Part shown: in pieces, positions 35,298 through 47,291 of the stretch
How positions within the stretch are numbered: the stretch's first letter is position 1
How the letters are laid out: each line of letters opens with the position of its first letter
DNA from: Coniella vitis
Taxonomy: Eukaryota; Ascomycota; Sordariomycetes; Diaporthales; Schizoparmaceae
Length of the DNA stretch: 64,000 bases
Direction of reading: 5' to 3'
Assembly (NCBI GenBank): GCA_011317545.1
Contig: WUJK01000001.1
Coordinates: 4,321,001 to 4,385,000, forward strand
Program-made: the position numbers and the translations under genes
The notes under the pieces: generated by a model
Database searches by the model: none
Seen by the model: the letters and a program-made list of their open reading frames with translations, nothing else
Told to the model about the DNA's origin: nothing

Positions 35298-36084
35298 CTA
35301 GAAGAAACGCCACCACAAAAACACCAATATAATGAGCCCCAACGCGCCGAACGGCCCATACTGTTTGAGCATCAATTCCCAATTGATCCTTACCGCCGCC
35401 CTGCGGTATTTCTTGCTATCGTCGCGCAGCCTTGAGCTAATCTCGCCCATGCGCTCGAGGCTGTCGCCGCGATATAGCAGATCCTCGATGTTTTTGGTCA
35501 TGACTTTTGTCACGTCGCGCAGCTCGTCGTTAAGCTTATCTAGATTTTGGGTGGCCCTCGTGTCGGAGTACGTTGCTTTAGTTTTGGATATGAAATTGTC
35601 GAATTCCATAAATGCGTAGGGTCGCAAAGTCGGGTTGAGCAGTTGCGCCATGGGGTACATGGTCGTGAACTCTGTGGAGAGGTCGGAGAGGTAGGTGAAG
35701 GCGAGCTTGCGTGGGTAGGAGCGCTCTGTTATGCAAAAGTAGACAATGTCGGAGGCGATGAGGTAGTGGATTGTGAAGGAGCCGGATTCAATGGACGCTT
35801 GGGACTCGGAGTTGCGGTTGAGGCGGCGGAGGATGAGCTTGATCTGAGACTTGATTTCGGACAGAGACGTCTCGGTCTACGTGTTGGGAAGAAAGAGGAC
35901 ATTAGAGAAGAGAGCAGAGCGAGCTTCAAGGGGCTGTTCACGTACCGCCTCGTCGTCGACGGATGCGCACAGGTAGAGGCCTGCGATTCGTCTTGTGAGC
36001 TTCGAGTTCTCTGGTGGGCGCTCAACGAGGAAACCTGTCGGATTTCATACCATCGAGCCGTGCTATTTGCGTTGAGCGGATCAT
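35298..36084 (-). CDS. SEC22: R-SNARE of ER-Golgi transport, Sec22
   Basis: Model complement(join(35298..35876, 35946..35980, 36051..36084)), 215 aa (yeast Sec22 is 214). The first two coding exons are only 34 and 35 nt, and together they rebuild the conserved start MIRSTQIARLDGLYLCASVD, so the model is well constrained despite tiny exons. Residues 1 to about 115 form the longin domain (FTIHYLIASDIVYFCITERSY, AFTYLSDLSTEF). The SNARE motif follows with its zero-layer Arg in IEDLLYRGDSLERM. It ends in a single C-terminal membrane anchor (GPFGALGLIILVFLWWRFF) with no lumenal tail. Sec22 acts in COPII/COPI vesicle fusion between ER and Golgi and in autophagy-related fusion. Confidence 0.95.
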
Positions 36085-37190
36085 CTTGTCTTGTTTGTGC
36101 GCGTAGACAACAAGCTGTTGTTGTCCTCTGCGCAGCCTTTGGTGTTCTTGTTGTCCAACGTGTCCTCAAACCCGGCGGCGCGTTCTGCGTGCTCCTAGCA
36201 AGTGAATCCAGCTACTGACGATCGTGCAAGGATGTACCAAGTAGAGTCTCCTTGATCGAGGCGTTGTACGTGAGCAAACTGGGTGGAGGATATGCGAAGA
36301 TGCGAGCGACTGAACGGAGGTTTGGTACTGGCCCGGTAAAGGAAGAGCAATAACGAGGAGTGCAAGCATCCAGAGAAAGTGACGTTTGGAAATTAGGGTC
36401 ACTTACAGCCCGGCCAGCCAATGACATCAGCAGGCTGGATCTATAAGCGGGGCCTGCCTTGGGGCCTGTCCTGGGTTAGCTACCCCCGGTACCTAGTAGG
36501 AACCCAGAATTAAGCACACAGGGCGACTCTTTCACCTGGGAATACAGAGACTAACAAGTATGTATTTCGAGGATTCCAAATGGATATCTACTTGCAGGTG
36601 CTTCAAGTATTCAGGTGGAATTTCAATGCATCAGATGCTGCTCATCTGGGGGCCCTGGGTAAAATGTACAATGATACTCACAGGCTTTTTGTACTATGCA
36701 AGTTGCAGGCAGGTGTGGCTGCCACAGCTAATGATTGAACTCACCAGTACTTCCTTCCTGGTGCATCCTCTCTGCGGTTTCTCGGCTTTTGGATTGATCC
36801 ATTCACACAGCCCATTCACTGTTCAAGATATATTCGGCTTCTGGATAGCTGGGCCTGCTATTTCTCCCTTTCAAGCTGAGCTATTGAAGCCTGACCCTTC
36901 ACTTTTTCTCTCTGACTGATCAGTTACAGCCTAAAGATCACCTCTTGCCTGCCACATCAGGCTCATTTATGCTGTGGTCCATCAACATCAAAGACGCCAG
37001 GCTTACCCAACAAGACGTCTTCTCCCTGCGCCTCTCTTGTTGCTTTGCATTTTCTTTGCTTTGTGGGATTATCAATCCATTGTCCAGGCAGGCAGCCATA
37101 ACCCAAGAACCTTTTGCCAAACCTTGTTCCTTCCAACTTCTTCTTACCTGTTCGACGAACTGATACCCCTTTCTCCTGCGCCCAATCAAT
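36085..37190. promoter_or_regulatory. Divergent intergenic region of SEC22 and the ASXH gene
   Basis: About 1.1 kb with a GGTACCTAG element at about 36489 and no supported gene. Short open frames at 36.5-36.9 kb lack protein-like composition. Confidence 0.4.
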
Positions 37191-38586
37191 ATGGCTCCGA
37201 GACGCAAAAAGCACCAACCAGCACGTGTGGACAGCGAGCTGCTAGGAACTGCTGCTCCTGCTTCCATCGACACGGGCAATGGAAGTCCGACTGAACAGGA
37301 GATTGTCATCAGCCTTGGAAGATCAGCCACCCCTTCCCAGGATACAGCGACTGCTAGCAATATTAATGGCGATCACACAACCTCACCCTCACTCTCACCC
37401 ACAATCAACGACAACCAGGCCCAGGACATATTGCTAGACAACAAGCCCACCACCTCAATGCCTCCAGCTGAGGTACCAGATACCACCCAAGAAATGCCGC
37501 AACCCGTCACCAAGAAGCGCACCGCAAGGCGCTCCTGCGGAATACCTGCCAAATATGCTGATTTCAGCGAGGACCTAGATGAGGCCCCCCCTCCAACCAA
37601 ACGTCGTGCAGTCAGCAAGAAGAGCCAAGCCAACAATCCCACCAAAGCAAACATCGCCCGCTCTCGCCCGGCAAAGAAAGCCATCGTTTCCAATCGCAGG
37701 TCCACCAAGTGGAACCCAGACAATGTCACCTCCAGCACCAAATCCCCACTGGTCAACGTTAATTTGAGAGTATGTCTTTCCTTCATGCCCTCCACGCCAC
37801 TTTGTGTGCTTAGCTAATCTCATATCCTAGTCTCTCCTTCTCCAGCCTGGTGCTTGGGACTGCCTTACCGATCAAGACCGCGCTGAGGTGTTGGTTCACT
37901 TCCCAGATGAGACGCATATTCTGGACGCGGGCACCCTCAACGCCCGCCCAAACTTCGAGTCTCTCCGCAACGATGACAGCTTCCGCCATGACGCTGAAGA
38001 GTATACCTCAAATCTTTCCAAGGGTATGCACGACCCTGTCTGGCTACGAGACGCCTGGAATGCCCATGGCAGGCGCGCAGCTGGAGAGTTCGATGCCTAC
38101 TACGTCCGGAAGCTCGAAATCGAATGGGACACCACAATTCCCGACGAGTTCAGGCCTGTCCGGTTGCGATCGGACGCGAATGGTAGCATTTTCTCCAGTG
38201 CGCCTCATGACGAAGATGCTGCTAAGCCCTCTCGGGGCAGTACCCCAGAAACGAAGGAGGCACACGCTAAGAAGAACTCTATGCCAGCTCAGGATATCAG
38301 CATCGACAATGTCAAGGTCGCAATAGGCAATCAGTCTACTAAAGCCGATGACAGCACAACCGCTGTGAGGGCTGGTGGATCGAGATTTGAAGTCATACCA
38401 GAGCACAAAAACACGAGCGGAGAATCCAATGGTGCGGTCGTCGAAGATGCTTCCCTGACGCAGTTGGATTCCAAGAATGCTCTCGGAACCCATGACTATA
38501 AGACGAATGTAAATGGCATGGAAATGGCTGAGCCTGATAGTGGGGAGCGATCCAAAAATCCCGTCTCTAAAGTCTGCCAGGAGTGA
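37191..38586 (+). CDS. ASXH (Asx homology) domain chromatin protein
   Basis: Model join(37191..37769, 37831..38586), 444 aa, one 61-bp phase-0 intron. The N-terminus is basic and nuclear-signal-like (MAPRRKKHQPAR), followed by a disordered Ser/Thr/Pro region and a Lys/Arg-rich patch (KKRTARRSCGIPAKY ... RPAKKAIVSNRR). Splicing joins SPLVNVNLR to SLLLQPGAWDCL and creates a typical fungal ASXH domain at about residues 180-300: helix starts, DQDRAEVLVHFPDE, FESLRNDDSFRHDAEEYTSN, MHDPVWLRDAW and FDAYYVRKLEIEW. In animals the domain activates the BAP1 H2A deubiquitinase in PR-DUB. The fungal proteins share the fold and are presumed chromatin-associated, but the partner is unproven. The C-terminal third is disordered. 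Confidence 0.85.
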
Positions 38587-39312
38587 CAGTGCTCTGAAAA
38601 TCCTGCATACACAAGCACAGCAGCAGCCTGCTCACAACGCTGTGACCCAAAAGCAACAGAGCTGTTTCGCTTTCCAATTTACAACGAAGAGAAAGCGAAA
38701 ACCTGTCACCCCGAAGCCAATCACGTCCTGGCTTACAGCCGTCTATACTTCGCCATCGTTGACTTTCGATTTTCAGATTAGCCAACCAAACACTGTGAGA
38801 TCTGAGATCATAAACACTATGGTGAAGCATATTTAGTGTTGGTGACTACGATTACCATGATACACAACCTACAATACAGTAGATGAGCATTGGCGGCCTT
38901 GTCCAAGGTATTATATCACTAATCAGGTACGCTCATCCTTGTGCGAAGACGGCGGGTCACCTATTGACAGATTGTTCCACTTACAGGTTCGACATTTCAT
39001 TCGATGCTTCGATATCGATAATATGGAGAAAGAAACGAGATTTATCAGTGCGTAAGGCACTTGGAAAGGATCAAGCAAAGTGTTTGTAAAGAAGGAAATA
39101 ATGGATTTGAAGACAGCTGCCCGTATGCTGCACCATGGCCCCCGAAAAGAAAGAACCAGTTTTCAGCTTCGGCTGTTGTAGTGTAAATTTCCTAATCAAA
39201 CTCGATTAAGCCGTCTCGAGACGATCATTGATTATCGTTCTCTTATAGGTTGCTTAAAAGGTTGGCTCCCTGCCCATGGTAGATCAGATCCAGACCAGCA
39301 GAATCCACTTGT
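38587..39312. other. Intergenic gap between convergent ASXH and ELP5 genes
   Basis: About 725 bp between 3' ends, mildly AT-rich towards 39.2 kb. No gene seen. Confidence 0.5.
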
Positions 39313-40749
39313 TTATATCTCATCCTCCTCGTCATCGAAATCATCTTCCCTGCCCATGTCATACAAGATCCGCCCTCCTTCACCGCCGCCCACATCCTGC
39401 TGCGCATCAAAATACGGCAACACGATTCCCTCTCGGTCCTTGCGCTGCTTCTCTGTCAAGCCTAGGTTGAAGGTCGTATCCGCCAATTGCTCATCCTCCC
39501 CCCCTGCACCACCACCTGCACCAGCATCGTCCCGTTCCAAATCCGGCACCACGAAGAGTGGATGGTCTGCGAGGAGGGACAGTTCTGCAGTTGCGGCAAT
39601 GGCGACGGCAGGGGCGCTGCTTGCTGCGGTGGTGGAGGAAGGGAAGGAAGACGGTGGCTTGCGAGGCGATACTACAAAGCGCTCGACGACGGCGCGACCA
39701 CTTCGACGGCGGAGTTCCATTTCTACCACGACGGCTTTGCCTGTCGATGGCATGGTGTCTTGTCCTGTGCCGTTACTTGTGGTGCTGGTGCTGGTGGCAG
39801 TGGTGGCACTCACACCATGCAATCCAACAAGCACACCCTCGCGGCCTTCATTGAGCCCAAAGTCTGGTTCGGGCAGACTGCGGTTCTGGGCGCGGCGGCG
39901 GGCGAGGGCGTGATGGAGGTTGGACACGCGCAGGATGGCGGTTGCAAGGTGGGTGAGGAGGGTGAGTGGAGAGGGCTCGTACTCGTTCTGTAGCGGGGCG
40001 AACGAGTATCGCTGGGGGGAGGAGGATGAGGAGGAGGGCGGATGTGAGGGCACAGACGGTGTGGAAAGGGGAATATCGGTGTGGTAGGTTGCGACAAGGG
40101 AGATGGAAGGGTGGATGAGAAGAGAGGAGAGTAAGGTGGGGAGGTGGTGTGGAGAGGAGGCGGCGAGCGGGTTGAGGGTGTCTATGATGAGGAGGGTTTC
40201 TGTGACGTTGATTAGTGATGTCGTTCAAAGAGGATGATAGGGTTCCATATCAGGTCTGGGCAGCCGCCTGGCGGTTGGAAGGAAGCAGCATGTGGGTGAA
40301 GGACCCGGGCGGGCGACCTACTCTGAGACGAAGAAGACGCGTCCTTGGACACTGTGGGAGTTGGATAGTGCGAGACTATCTCAGCACGCAACTTCTGGAG
40401 ACTCTTGCCGCGGGCCTTGATGAAGACGTCTGCGAGGGCGGGCTTTTTGAGGGTTGTGAAGGCGATGGCGATGACCTTGGCGTGAGAGATCTACGTCATC
40501 AAGAGATGTAGATATTAGTGTGTGGTACTCTAGAAATACCCGGTCATTCTTTTTGTATGGAGAGATTCTGTAAGTATGGATAGCACATGCCTTTGCTCTG
40601 AGGGTGAATTCATCCACGATGGGGCTCGCAGTCTGCTCGAGGGTGTCGAGGACAAGGGTGAGCGGGCTGGCGCTGTCGCGGAGGTTGAGGAGCTTTTGCA
40701 GCAGCAAAAGACTGTGCGAGCGCCGGTGGGCTTGGGCTGAGGGTGCCAT
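39313..40749 (-). CDS. ELP5: Elongator complex subunit Elp5
   Basis: Model complement(join(39313..40199, 40322..40490, 40591..40749)), 404 aa. Elp5 is part of the Elp4-5-6 hexameric RecA-like ring of Elongator, needed for wobble-uridine modification of tRNAs. Visible features are the N-terminal start (HRRSHSLLLLQKLLNLRDSA, PLTLVLDTLEQTASPIVDEF), KVIAIAFTTLKKP in exon 2, the RecA-like core strand TLLIIDTLNPLA opening exon 3, SLVATYHTDIP, and the acidic C-terminal tail ending DDFDDEEDEI. Near the end, FNLGLTEKQRKDREGIVLPYFDAQ is the conserved fungal Elp5 C-terminal segment. The first intron appears to use a GC donor (AAG|GCATGT..GTAG), the only choice found that preserves the frame. Confidence 0.88.
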
Positions 40750-42728
40750 GTTGGGGAATCTGATCTGGTGAGAACCAATGTGCTGAATTGGCCGGATGTT
40801 GATTTCACGGACAGAAATATGAGCCACGTTAAGAGAGCGAGGTGGTGAGTTTGGCTGTCGCTCTGCCGCTGAAGTCTTTTTTTAAGTTGGGCAGGCCATT
40901 TGACATGTGCAAGCAACGTCTCGAGCCCATTCTAACCGCAAAGGCTAGTCTAACATATCAGAAAAGTAATAGACGACACTAGAATCATCAGTAAACATAT
41001 TTATCATTTCAAAAGGCAGTATAGTTAGATCTGGAGTGCCCCAAAAATGCACGTTATTATTCGCGTTTGGAGGGAATCGAACCTGTGGCCTTCCCATGCA
41101 TTAGAATGACGAAAGAGTGAGCGTTTTCCCTGCCAACTGCCAATGCGAGAGTCGACTTCTTCACTCTCCCAACAACCACCCAAAGGAACAAGACAGCGTT
41201 TGAGCTTCTACTCTTCCCAGGTCCAGGTTGAGAACTATGCCCTGAGAATATAACATCCATTTCATATCCAAGTACTGTAGGTGCTGCAGAGAAGGTACTA
41301 CGTGCTAAAATGGGGGGCCCATAACAGGCAGAATACACGAACGGCTTTCGATAAGAACTCTGAGTCCCATGGATACCAGCATAATCACCACACTCTCTGT
41401 GTACGATCTTGAGTCCTTACTCCTTTCGTTACGCTGATCTATTTCGATTTAAAAATATCTGAGTAGGATCTCTCCCCTTGAATCGGGACTCGTCGACCAG
41501 CTTTGGGCCCAGAAAGTCCACCACCCTACTTAGTGACGCCGTACCCGTGCATTTACCTAGAGATGAGGTTACAATTTGAGTAGCACCTAGATATCATGAT
41601 CTTCTTACATTTTGTAGCAACATCTTTGCCAATGCCGTGGTTGAAATGCCTTGAGAATGGCACAAGTATCTAGGATACAAGTGAAGAATATATATCAATA
41701 TCAAAAATGTTAATTTCGCAAATCGCTCATTGCAAATACGTTTTCGAGATGGTGAGGCCATGCCATCATTTTTCTTCTAGTCTCAAGCTGCGCTTCTTTG
41801 TCTGTTACTCTTGTTCCTCGATCTGACTTTCTTTCATCTCCAGAAAACTTGACGAGTTTGAATGGGACTCTAAAGACACTTGGGACTCCCTCAAAGGTGT
41901 GCTCTCGAATGAGAACTGCTTATCTAAACAGAGATGTGTTTTCGATGCGATTATGATTCGAATAAGCTGGTGAGGAGCTCTAGCCGGTTCAACATCTTTT
42001 CGACTACCAAGACGTGATCTTCGTGGGTCTCATGCATGAGAATATTGTTGCAAGAGTAGTTCCTTTTTGACCGATGCACAAATCCCTGCAGTAACAGATC
42101 AAGAGGGTGCAGAAAAATGCGAATCTTCGCACCAATAAAGGTATGTAGCATCCCTAAGCAATTGCCGAGATGTTTTCTGGAACTGAGAACATCAGAATGG
42201 AAGTCGATATGAGGCAATATTACACGACATCAACCTGTGCCTGGGTATCACCCATCAACTGTGATTGGGAGACAGGAATAACGCTGCCAGTCCTGACAAC
42301 AGGCATCAGGCTTATGCCTTTTCAGCTTTCGAACCCCCACACTCCCAATGTGCTCCGCGACAAGTAGAATTTCTAGCCAATAAGTACGTCTTGCTTAAGG
42401 GTGGTGGGATGACCTCGTATCGGCACCAATTGACTAGGAATTGTAGGCGCTTAGGGACATAGACAAACGCTCTCTTGCTGCTATTCTATTCTTACTCTGA
42501 TTAAGGGGATAAAGTTCACGTATTACAGCTTTCCCTAACCGTCTACTGAGTTTGTCCCTTTCCTCCGATTCTGAAGTAGTTCCGCATTCCCCCCTCCCCC
42601 CAAACTTCTATTATACGGGCTCAACTTTTAGAAGTTTCTATCAACGTCTTTAGTCCTGCTAGGCTCCAAATGCCTCTTATCTCTCCTATTCTCATGCAAA
42701 GTCAACTCATTCAAAGCACAAGCCCGGT
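40750..42728. other. AT-richer gene-poor region 5' of the HET gene
   Basis: About 2 kb with no protein-coding gene I can support. It contains one tRNA-like element (41060-41149) and otherwise mixed AT-rich sequence with many stops in all frames, consistent with degraded DNA. Confidence 0.4.
41060..41149 (-). tRNA. Degenerate tRNA-like element (possible tRNA pseudogene)
   Basis: On the minus strand an exact pol III box B (GGTTCGATTCC, plus-strand 41073-41083) follows, at 48 nt, a near-consensus box A (TGGCAGTTGGC, 41132-41142), and a T5 run follows the 3' end near 41044. The implied acceptor ends pair at only about 5 of 7 positions and the T-stem and D-stem are poorly paired, so an intact cloverleaf is unlikely. 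The central part resembles an Arg(UCU)-type anticodon arm only loosely. Best described as a decayed tRNA or tRNA-derived element. Confidence 0.3.
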
Positions 42729-45179
42729 ATGGACCTCGGACCGTCGACGGTCGCGAATGAGTGGCCAGAATCTCTAGGGGTTGCTGAAGCTGAGCAAGCC
42801 ACGGAGTCTTCCCAGTCTCTCATTCCCGCGTATTCACCTCAATATATCGGGCAACTGGTTGACGCGACAAGGTTATGTCAACCCTGCCTTAATTTGTTCG
42901 CGAGCGATGACAGGAACCACGCGAAATGCCCTTATTATGCTCATCATGCGACATACGCCAGCTTTCGACAGTCTCTCGTTTCCGGGTGTATGATATGCAC
43001 CAAACTTCTCAAGACTATCAACATGGGCCGAAAAAATGCTTTGACTGGAAACGAACCGAAACACTCGGTGCCAGACCGTCCTGACGTCTTCAGCTATTGC
43101 TACTTTCATAAAGTCCTTATACATACAGATGCAGAAGGTCAAGACAGAGCAGTCTGGTTGACCAAAGCCCAGCGTGAGTGCAGCTTCCTTTCACGTTATC
43201 CTCTGTTATTGAGATTGCCACATTTGGATTCATGTGGAGAAGGAAAAAGAGGAATGGGGTCTAACATCTTGCAGTGTCTGAGCATAAGGATTATATAAAC
43301 CTGCAACCCAGGAATAGCCTGGCGTTTGTAGAGCATTGGCTCAACATATGCACGGGCGCAAGGCATCCAACATGTCGGGGGTATAGGCAGCCTGGGAAGC
43401 CTCTGGCTAAACCAACCAGGCTACTATATCTGAACCCTGAACGGCCAGATTATGTGCAGCTTATCACAGTAGATACAGAGAAGGCACAAGGTGCACGAGC
43501 ATCGAATCATTACCCTTACGTGACTCTCAGTCATAGATGGGGTACTCCTCCTCCACCAAAGCTCTCAGATTGTCAGCTTCCAGAGAACACCCATGAGGGC
43601 GAGATAATCCCGATGGAGAGATTAGAGCACGGCTATCCGATCATGAAGCTGCCGAGAACGTTCCAAGATGCAATTATCATCGTCCGAGCCTGCAAGTTGG
43701 TCTATTTGTGGATCGACTCACTATGCATTGTACAGGTTAAGAGAGCTTCCGATGTTGAACCGACCAATTTCGGAGGCTCTGAGTCAGATTGGGCAACCGA
43801 GGCGACCAAAATGGGAGATATCTACGCCGGAGGAGTATTGTAAGTTTCAATCTTACTTGAAGACGCATAACCAGACCTCCTCCTTTCATATCGCGGCTCG
43901 AGGCTCAACCTGGTACTGAGAAAGCCAAACGTCTTATAGCAATATTGCTGCCGCAGATGGCAAAAACTCGGACTGGAGTCTTTTTCCTCAACAAAAATGG
44001 CCTTTAGCACCTGTTCTAAAAGATTCTCTCCAACACTGCACCGACCATGATTCTGGGGAAGGCTTCCTTATATACGCAGATCCACCCACAGAGCATTTCG
44101 AGCGGGAGATTATCTCCTCAGAGCTCCTCTCCAGAGGATGGGTATTCCAAGAAGTCCTGCTTGCGCCTGCAAACCTGTTTTGTACCCAAGAAATGATATG
44201 GTGGTCCTGCTTCCAGATGAGTGCCTCGCAACTTTTTCCCAAGGGCACCAAAGCGGTCAAAGATTACGCCCTTGTTGATGAACTCTTCACTGATATCCTC
44301 AGGGAACAGAAAGTGGACTGGAACAACGGAGAGGACATCATTGGGGCCTGGATGCGCATGATTTGTAGCTACAGTGGGACATCTGTGACACGTAGCACCG
44401 ATCGCATGGTGGCAATCGCCGGTGTTGCCAAGTTATATACTCTACGATTTCCCATGTTACGGAGGCATCACTCTGGTGTTTGGGCAACACAAGTCGTGCG
44501 CCAAATTCTCTGGAAACCTGATCATGACAGACCGTTACCGACAAAGCGTTACGAGTCCGAGGGTGCTTACATCCCTTCTTGGTCGCCGCTCAGTTGCGAT
44601 GGACTCTGCATTCACACGAGGCCTTGGTATAGGGTCCCTGTCCGTGAAGAAATATTGGCCAAATCCAAGGGGTTCGAGACTCGCAACATTGACAACTTTG
44701 GGCGATCAAAAGACACAGCCGGGGCTGTTTTACACATTCAGGGCGTGTTGGTATTGTTGAGACGACATGATACAAGCATTGACAATAAGCCCGAGGATTA
44801 CATGTATACCATGGAACATGACTTGCCCATATACGGCTCGTATGACAGTCAAATGGAGCGGATGAGAGCAGAGTCGAGCACAGAAGATTCTGTATACGCT
44901 GTTGCGTGCTTGATAGAGCTGCCCATAGACCAGGAAGAGGAAGAGCCATGGCAGTGCGTTTCGGGACTTCTGCTCAGAAGGAACGATGGTACAGGCAAGC
45001 ATTGGGTGCGGTGTGGAACCTTTTACACGGGCGAAGAGGAGAATGTGAGCCTGTTAGCGGAGATCTTTGGGCTGGAAAGATACGGATGGACTGGAGTGGT
45101 AAACGAAAACGGCTCGGGCACTGACTACATGGTCCTGCCAGGAGCAGCATTAGATTTAGACGATATATATATGGTCTGA
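42729..45179 (+). CDS. HET domain protein (heterokaryon incompatibility type)
   Basis: Model join(42729..43173, 43275..43839, 43940..45179), 749 aa. HET domains are found in fungal allorecognition and cell-death proteins; the domain is TIR-like. The N-terminal ~130 residues contain several Cys (CQPCLNLF ... CPYY ... CMICTKLL), a common prefix before HET. The HET core is clear: VTLSHRWGTPPPPKL, LPRTFQDAIIIVRACKLVYLWIDSLC, then DWATEATKMGDIYAGG joined across an intron to FNIAAADG, and SRGWVFQEVLLAP. A stretch just after LCIVQ (about 43735-43782) is 16 codons longer than the usual spacing and could be a retained 48-bp intron (GTTAAG..CTCTGAG). The C-terminal half matches the long variable region of HET proteins. 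It sits in AT-rich accessory-looking DNA. Confidence 0.85.
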
Positions 45180-47291
45180 CAGCGCAGACTTTATGCACAA
45201 ACAAAGTCGAAATTTATGTTGCGTCCTCGAATTCCATCCTTCTAATCGCAAATATCCTGCTAGCAGGCTATACCAATAGCAGCGGCAAATCATGTCAAAT
45301 AAAGTATGCTGTCTCATGCGTCACGTTTGTTACAGTATGTTTCTTCTGCTTTCGTGTAATAGAGTAATGGAGCGACCTGACCGCCATGATAATGATTTAA
45401 GCCCACCGACCGTCTGTGCTGATTCGTATATTCATGTCTCTCGTGGACTCATTCTTTTTCGAGTTTGTATATATAATCCAGCGCCGTCTGACATTTATTT
45501 CGAGGTAAGATGAGCACCTCAAAAAGTTCGCAACGACTAAAACCCAATTCTGACATTTAAGATTCTCGAACTGCTGTGATATATCACAATGAAGTATATT
45601 CGGGCTTTTCGTTGGATACGGAATTACCATACTTGCGTCCGGACTAGGCCTAGAGCTACGAGAATGAGATCCAAAATAATGTTGAGCGTATACTAGCTTT
45701 CGTCGAATCAAGCCGAACCGCCACCCGAACTACTTTTGGGCCGACCGAGCTGTATGGATGATGGCAGTTTGAATGAGGCAAATGAAGAAGGCATGCACCG
45801 TACGCGAGCAGATGCTATAAAACAGAAGAAATTCAACCAGATCTCTCCTCTTAAGCAGCGCACGCCAGCCAATTCCTTTGGTGCTACAGCTCACAATATG
45901 GAAATTTGTAGGCGATATATAGACTGAAAACTCTGATTTTCAATACGATCTAGCTTATTGTTTCTAACTACAGCAATAGACTGAGAATTGTTGAGCTAAC
46001 TGTGGTCTACCTCTATGTGATAACCCAGCCCCGAACGATACAACCGTGGTAATATAAAAAGCTCGGGAAGGAGATATCTCACGGAACTGAGAGAGCTATA
46101 ACCCTAGATCCCGATGAGGACTTGAAAACGGTTCAATGTGATTATTTAGGATTTATGTTCAAGGCTGTACCATGATGCCTTTGCTCGTGAGATTGCGCCT
46201 GAGTTACAGTTTCTTTCATCAACACTATATTCGCTACGCTGGCTTCTAAACTACTTCTTTTTAGAGTCATCAAGAGTCGTTCGAGAGTGTTAAGACGCTT
46301 TTCAACGAAAATCCAAAAGTAATCGAGCCCCTTGTCACTTTGAGGACATTGTTAGTAAACTCGGCACGTGAGAGCGAGAAGGCGAAGACTAGACGCATGT
46401 TCTCATCGCATGTCCATCTCTCTCACTCTTAAAATTAAGAATATAAAGACGAACAGAAATACCCAGTATAGGGGTGGTAGAAGCGAGACTAAAAGTGTGA
46501 CTCCAGCAAGTATAAAACACAATCATTGCCACGCTCTTTGACGTCCAATAGCTGCAGGTTAAAGTCAAACTGCGACGCTCGCCCGGTGACTACACTGATT
46601 CCTTTTCAAATAATAAAAGGTGCCTTTGGTCTGTGCGGTCCCAACCACCGCCTTTCTGCTATTATCCTAGGTCGCTCGTCTGCTCCGGAACCTCACACGT
46701 TAAGGATGAGAACGTGGTAATTACCATTGCTATATTGAAATTTACTTATAAAGTTTATACTTCCAATAAGCCCTGCACTATTGACTATGCCTGCGAGTAT
46801 AAAAAATATGCATTATTCATATGCTACCTACAGTATTGTTCATGTATGACGTGCATTGGCTGCACAGGAAATTTGTTTATTAATGACTCTTTGGAAGCTC
46901 CCTCATAATGTGTTACCAAGAAAAATATACTCGGCCATATGTTCCAGGAAAGGCGTTCTTGTCAAGGTACTTTTCAACAAATTGATAACAAATAGAAGAT
47001 GAACATGATTATTAATCACTCTGATATAGTGAGCTTGCCGAGCCACATCAAACTGTGACTATCATCGGAAACGTGGCCAAACGGCCACTCTACGAGACGG
47101 TATCGGCTACAAATCGATTCAAAATTTATTTCATATTCTTGCAATTTTTATCCACCCATCTTCCAATGGACGAGCCAAGACCACATGCTCGCTCGCTCAT
47201 TCATTGATTTCCCTGTTGCGCATTCTCAGAGTAGAGATCTCTCCTTCTCCACCCTTTCTCAACCTCGTCCGAAGCGTCAAGCATCAATACA
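45180..47291. other. AT-rich gene-poor island
   Basis: About 2.1 kb, visibly AT-rich, with frequent stops in all frames and no gene I can support. It may be a mutated transposon remnant, but I recognise no transposase, reverse transcriptase or terminal repeat. Confidence 0.4.

Noticed and set aside
41373..41960. Transposon remnant with recognisable domains
   Set aside because: The AT-rich text is suggestive but I could not identify a transposase, reverse transcriptase or inverted repeat.
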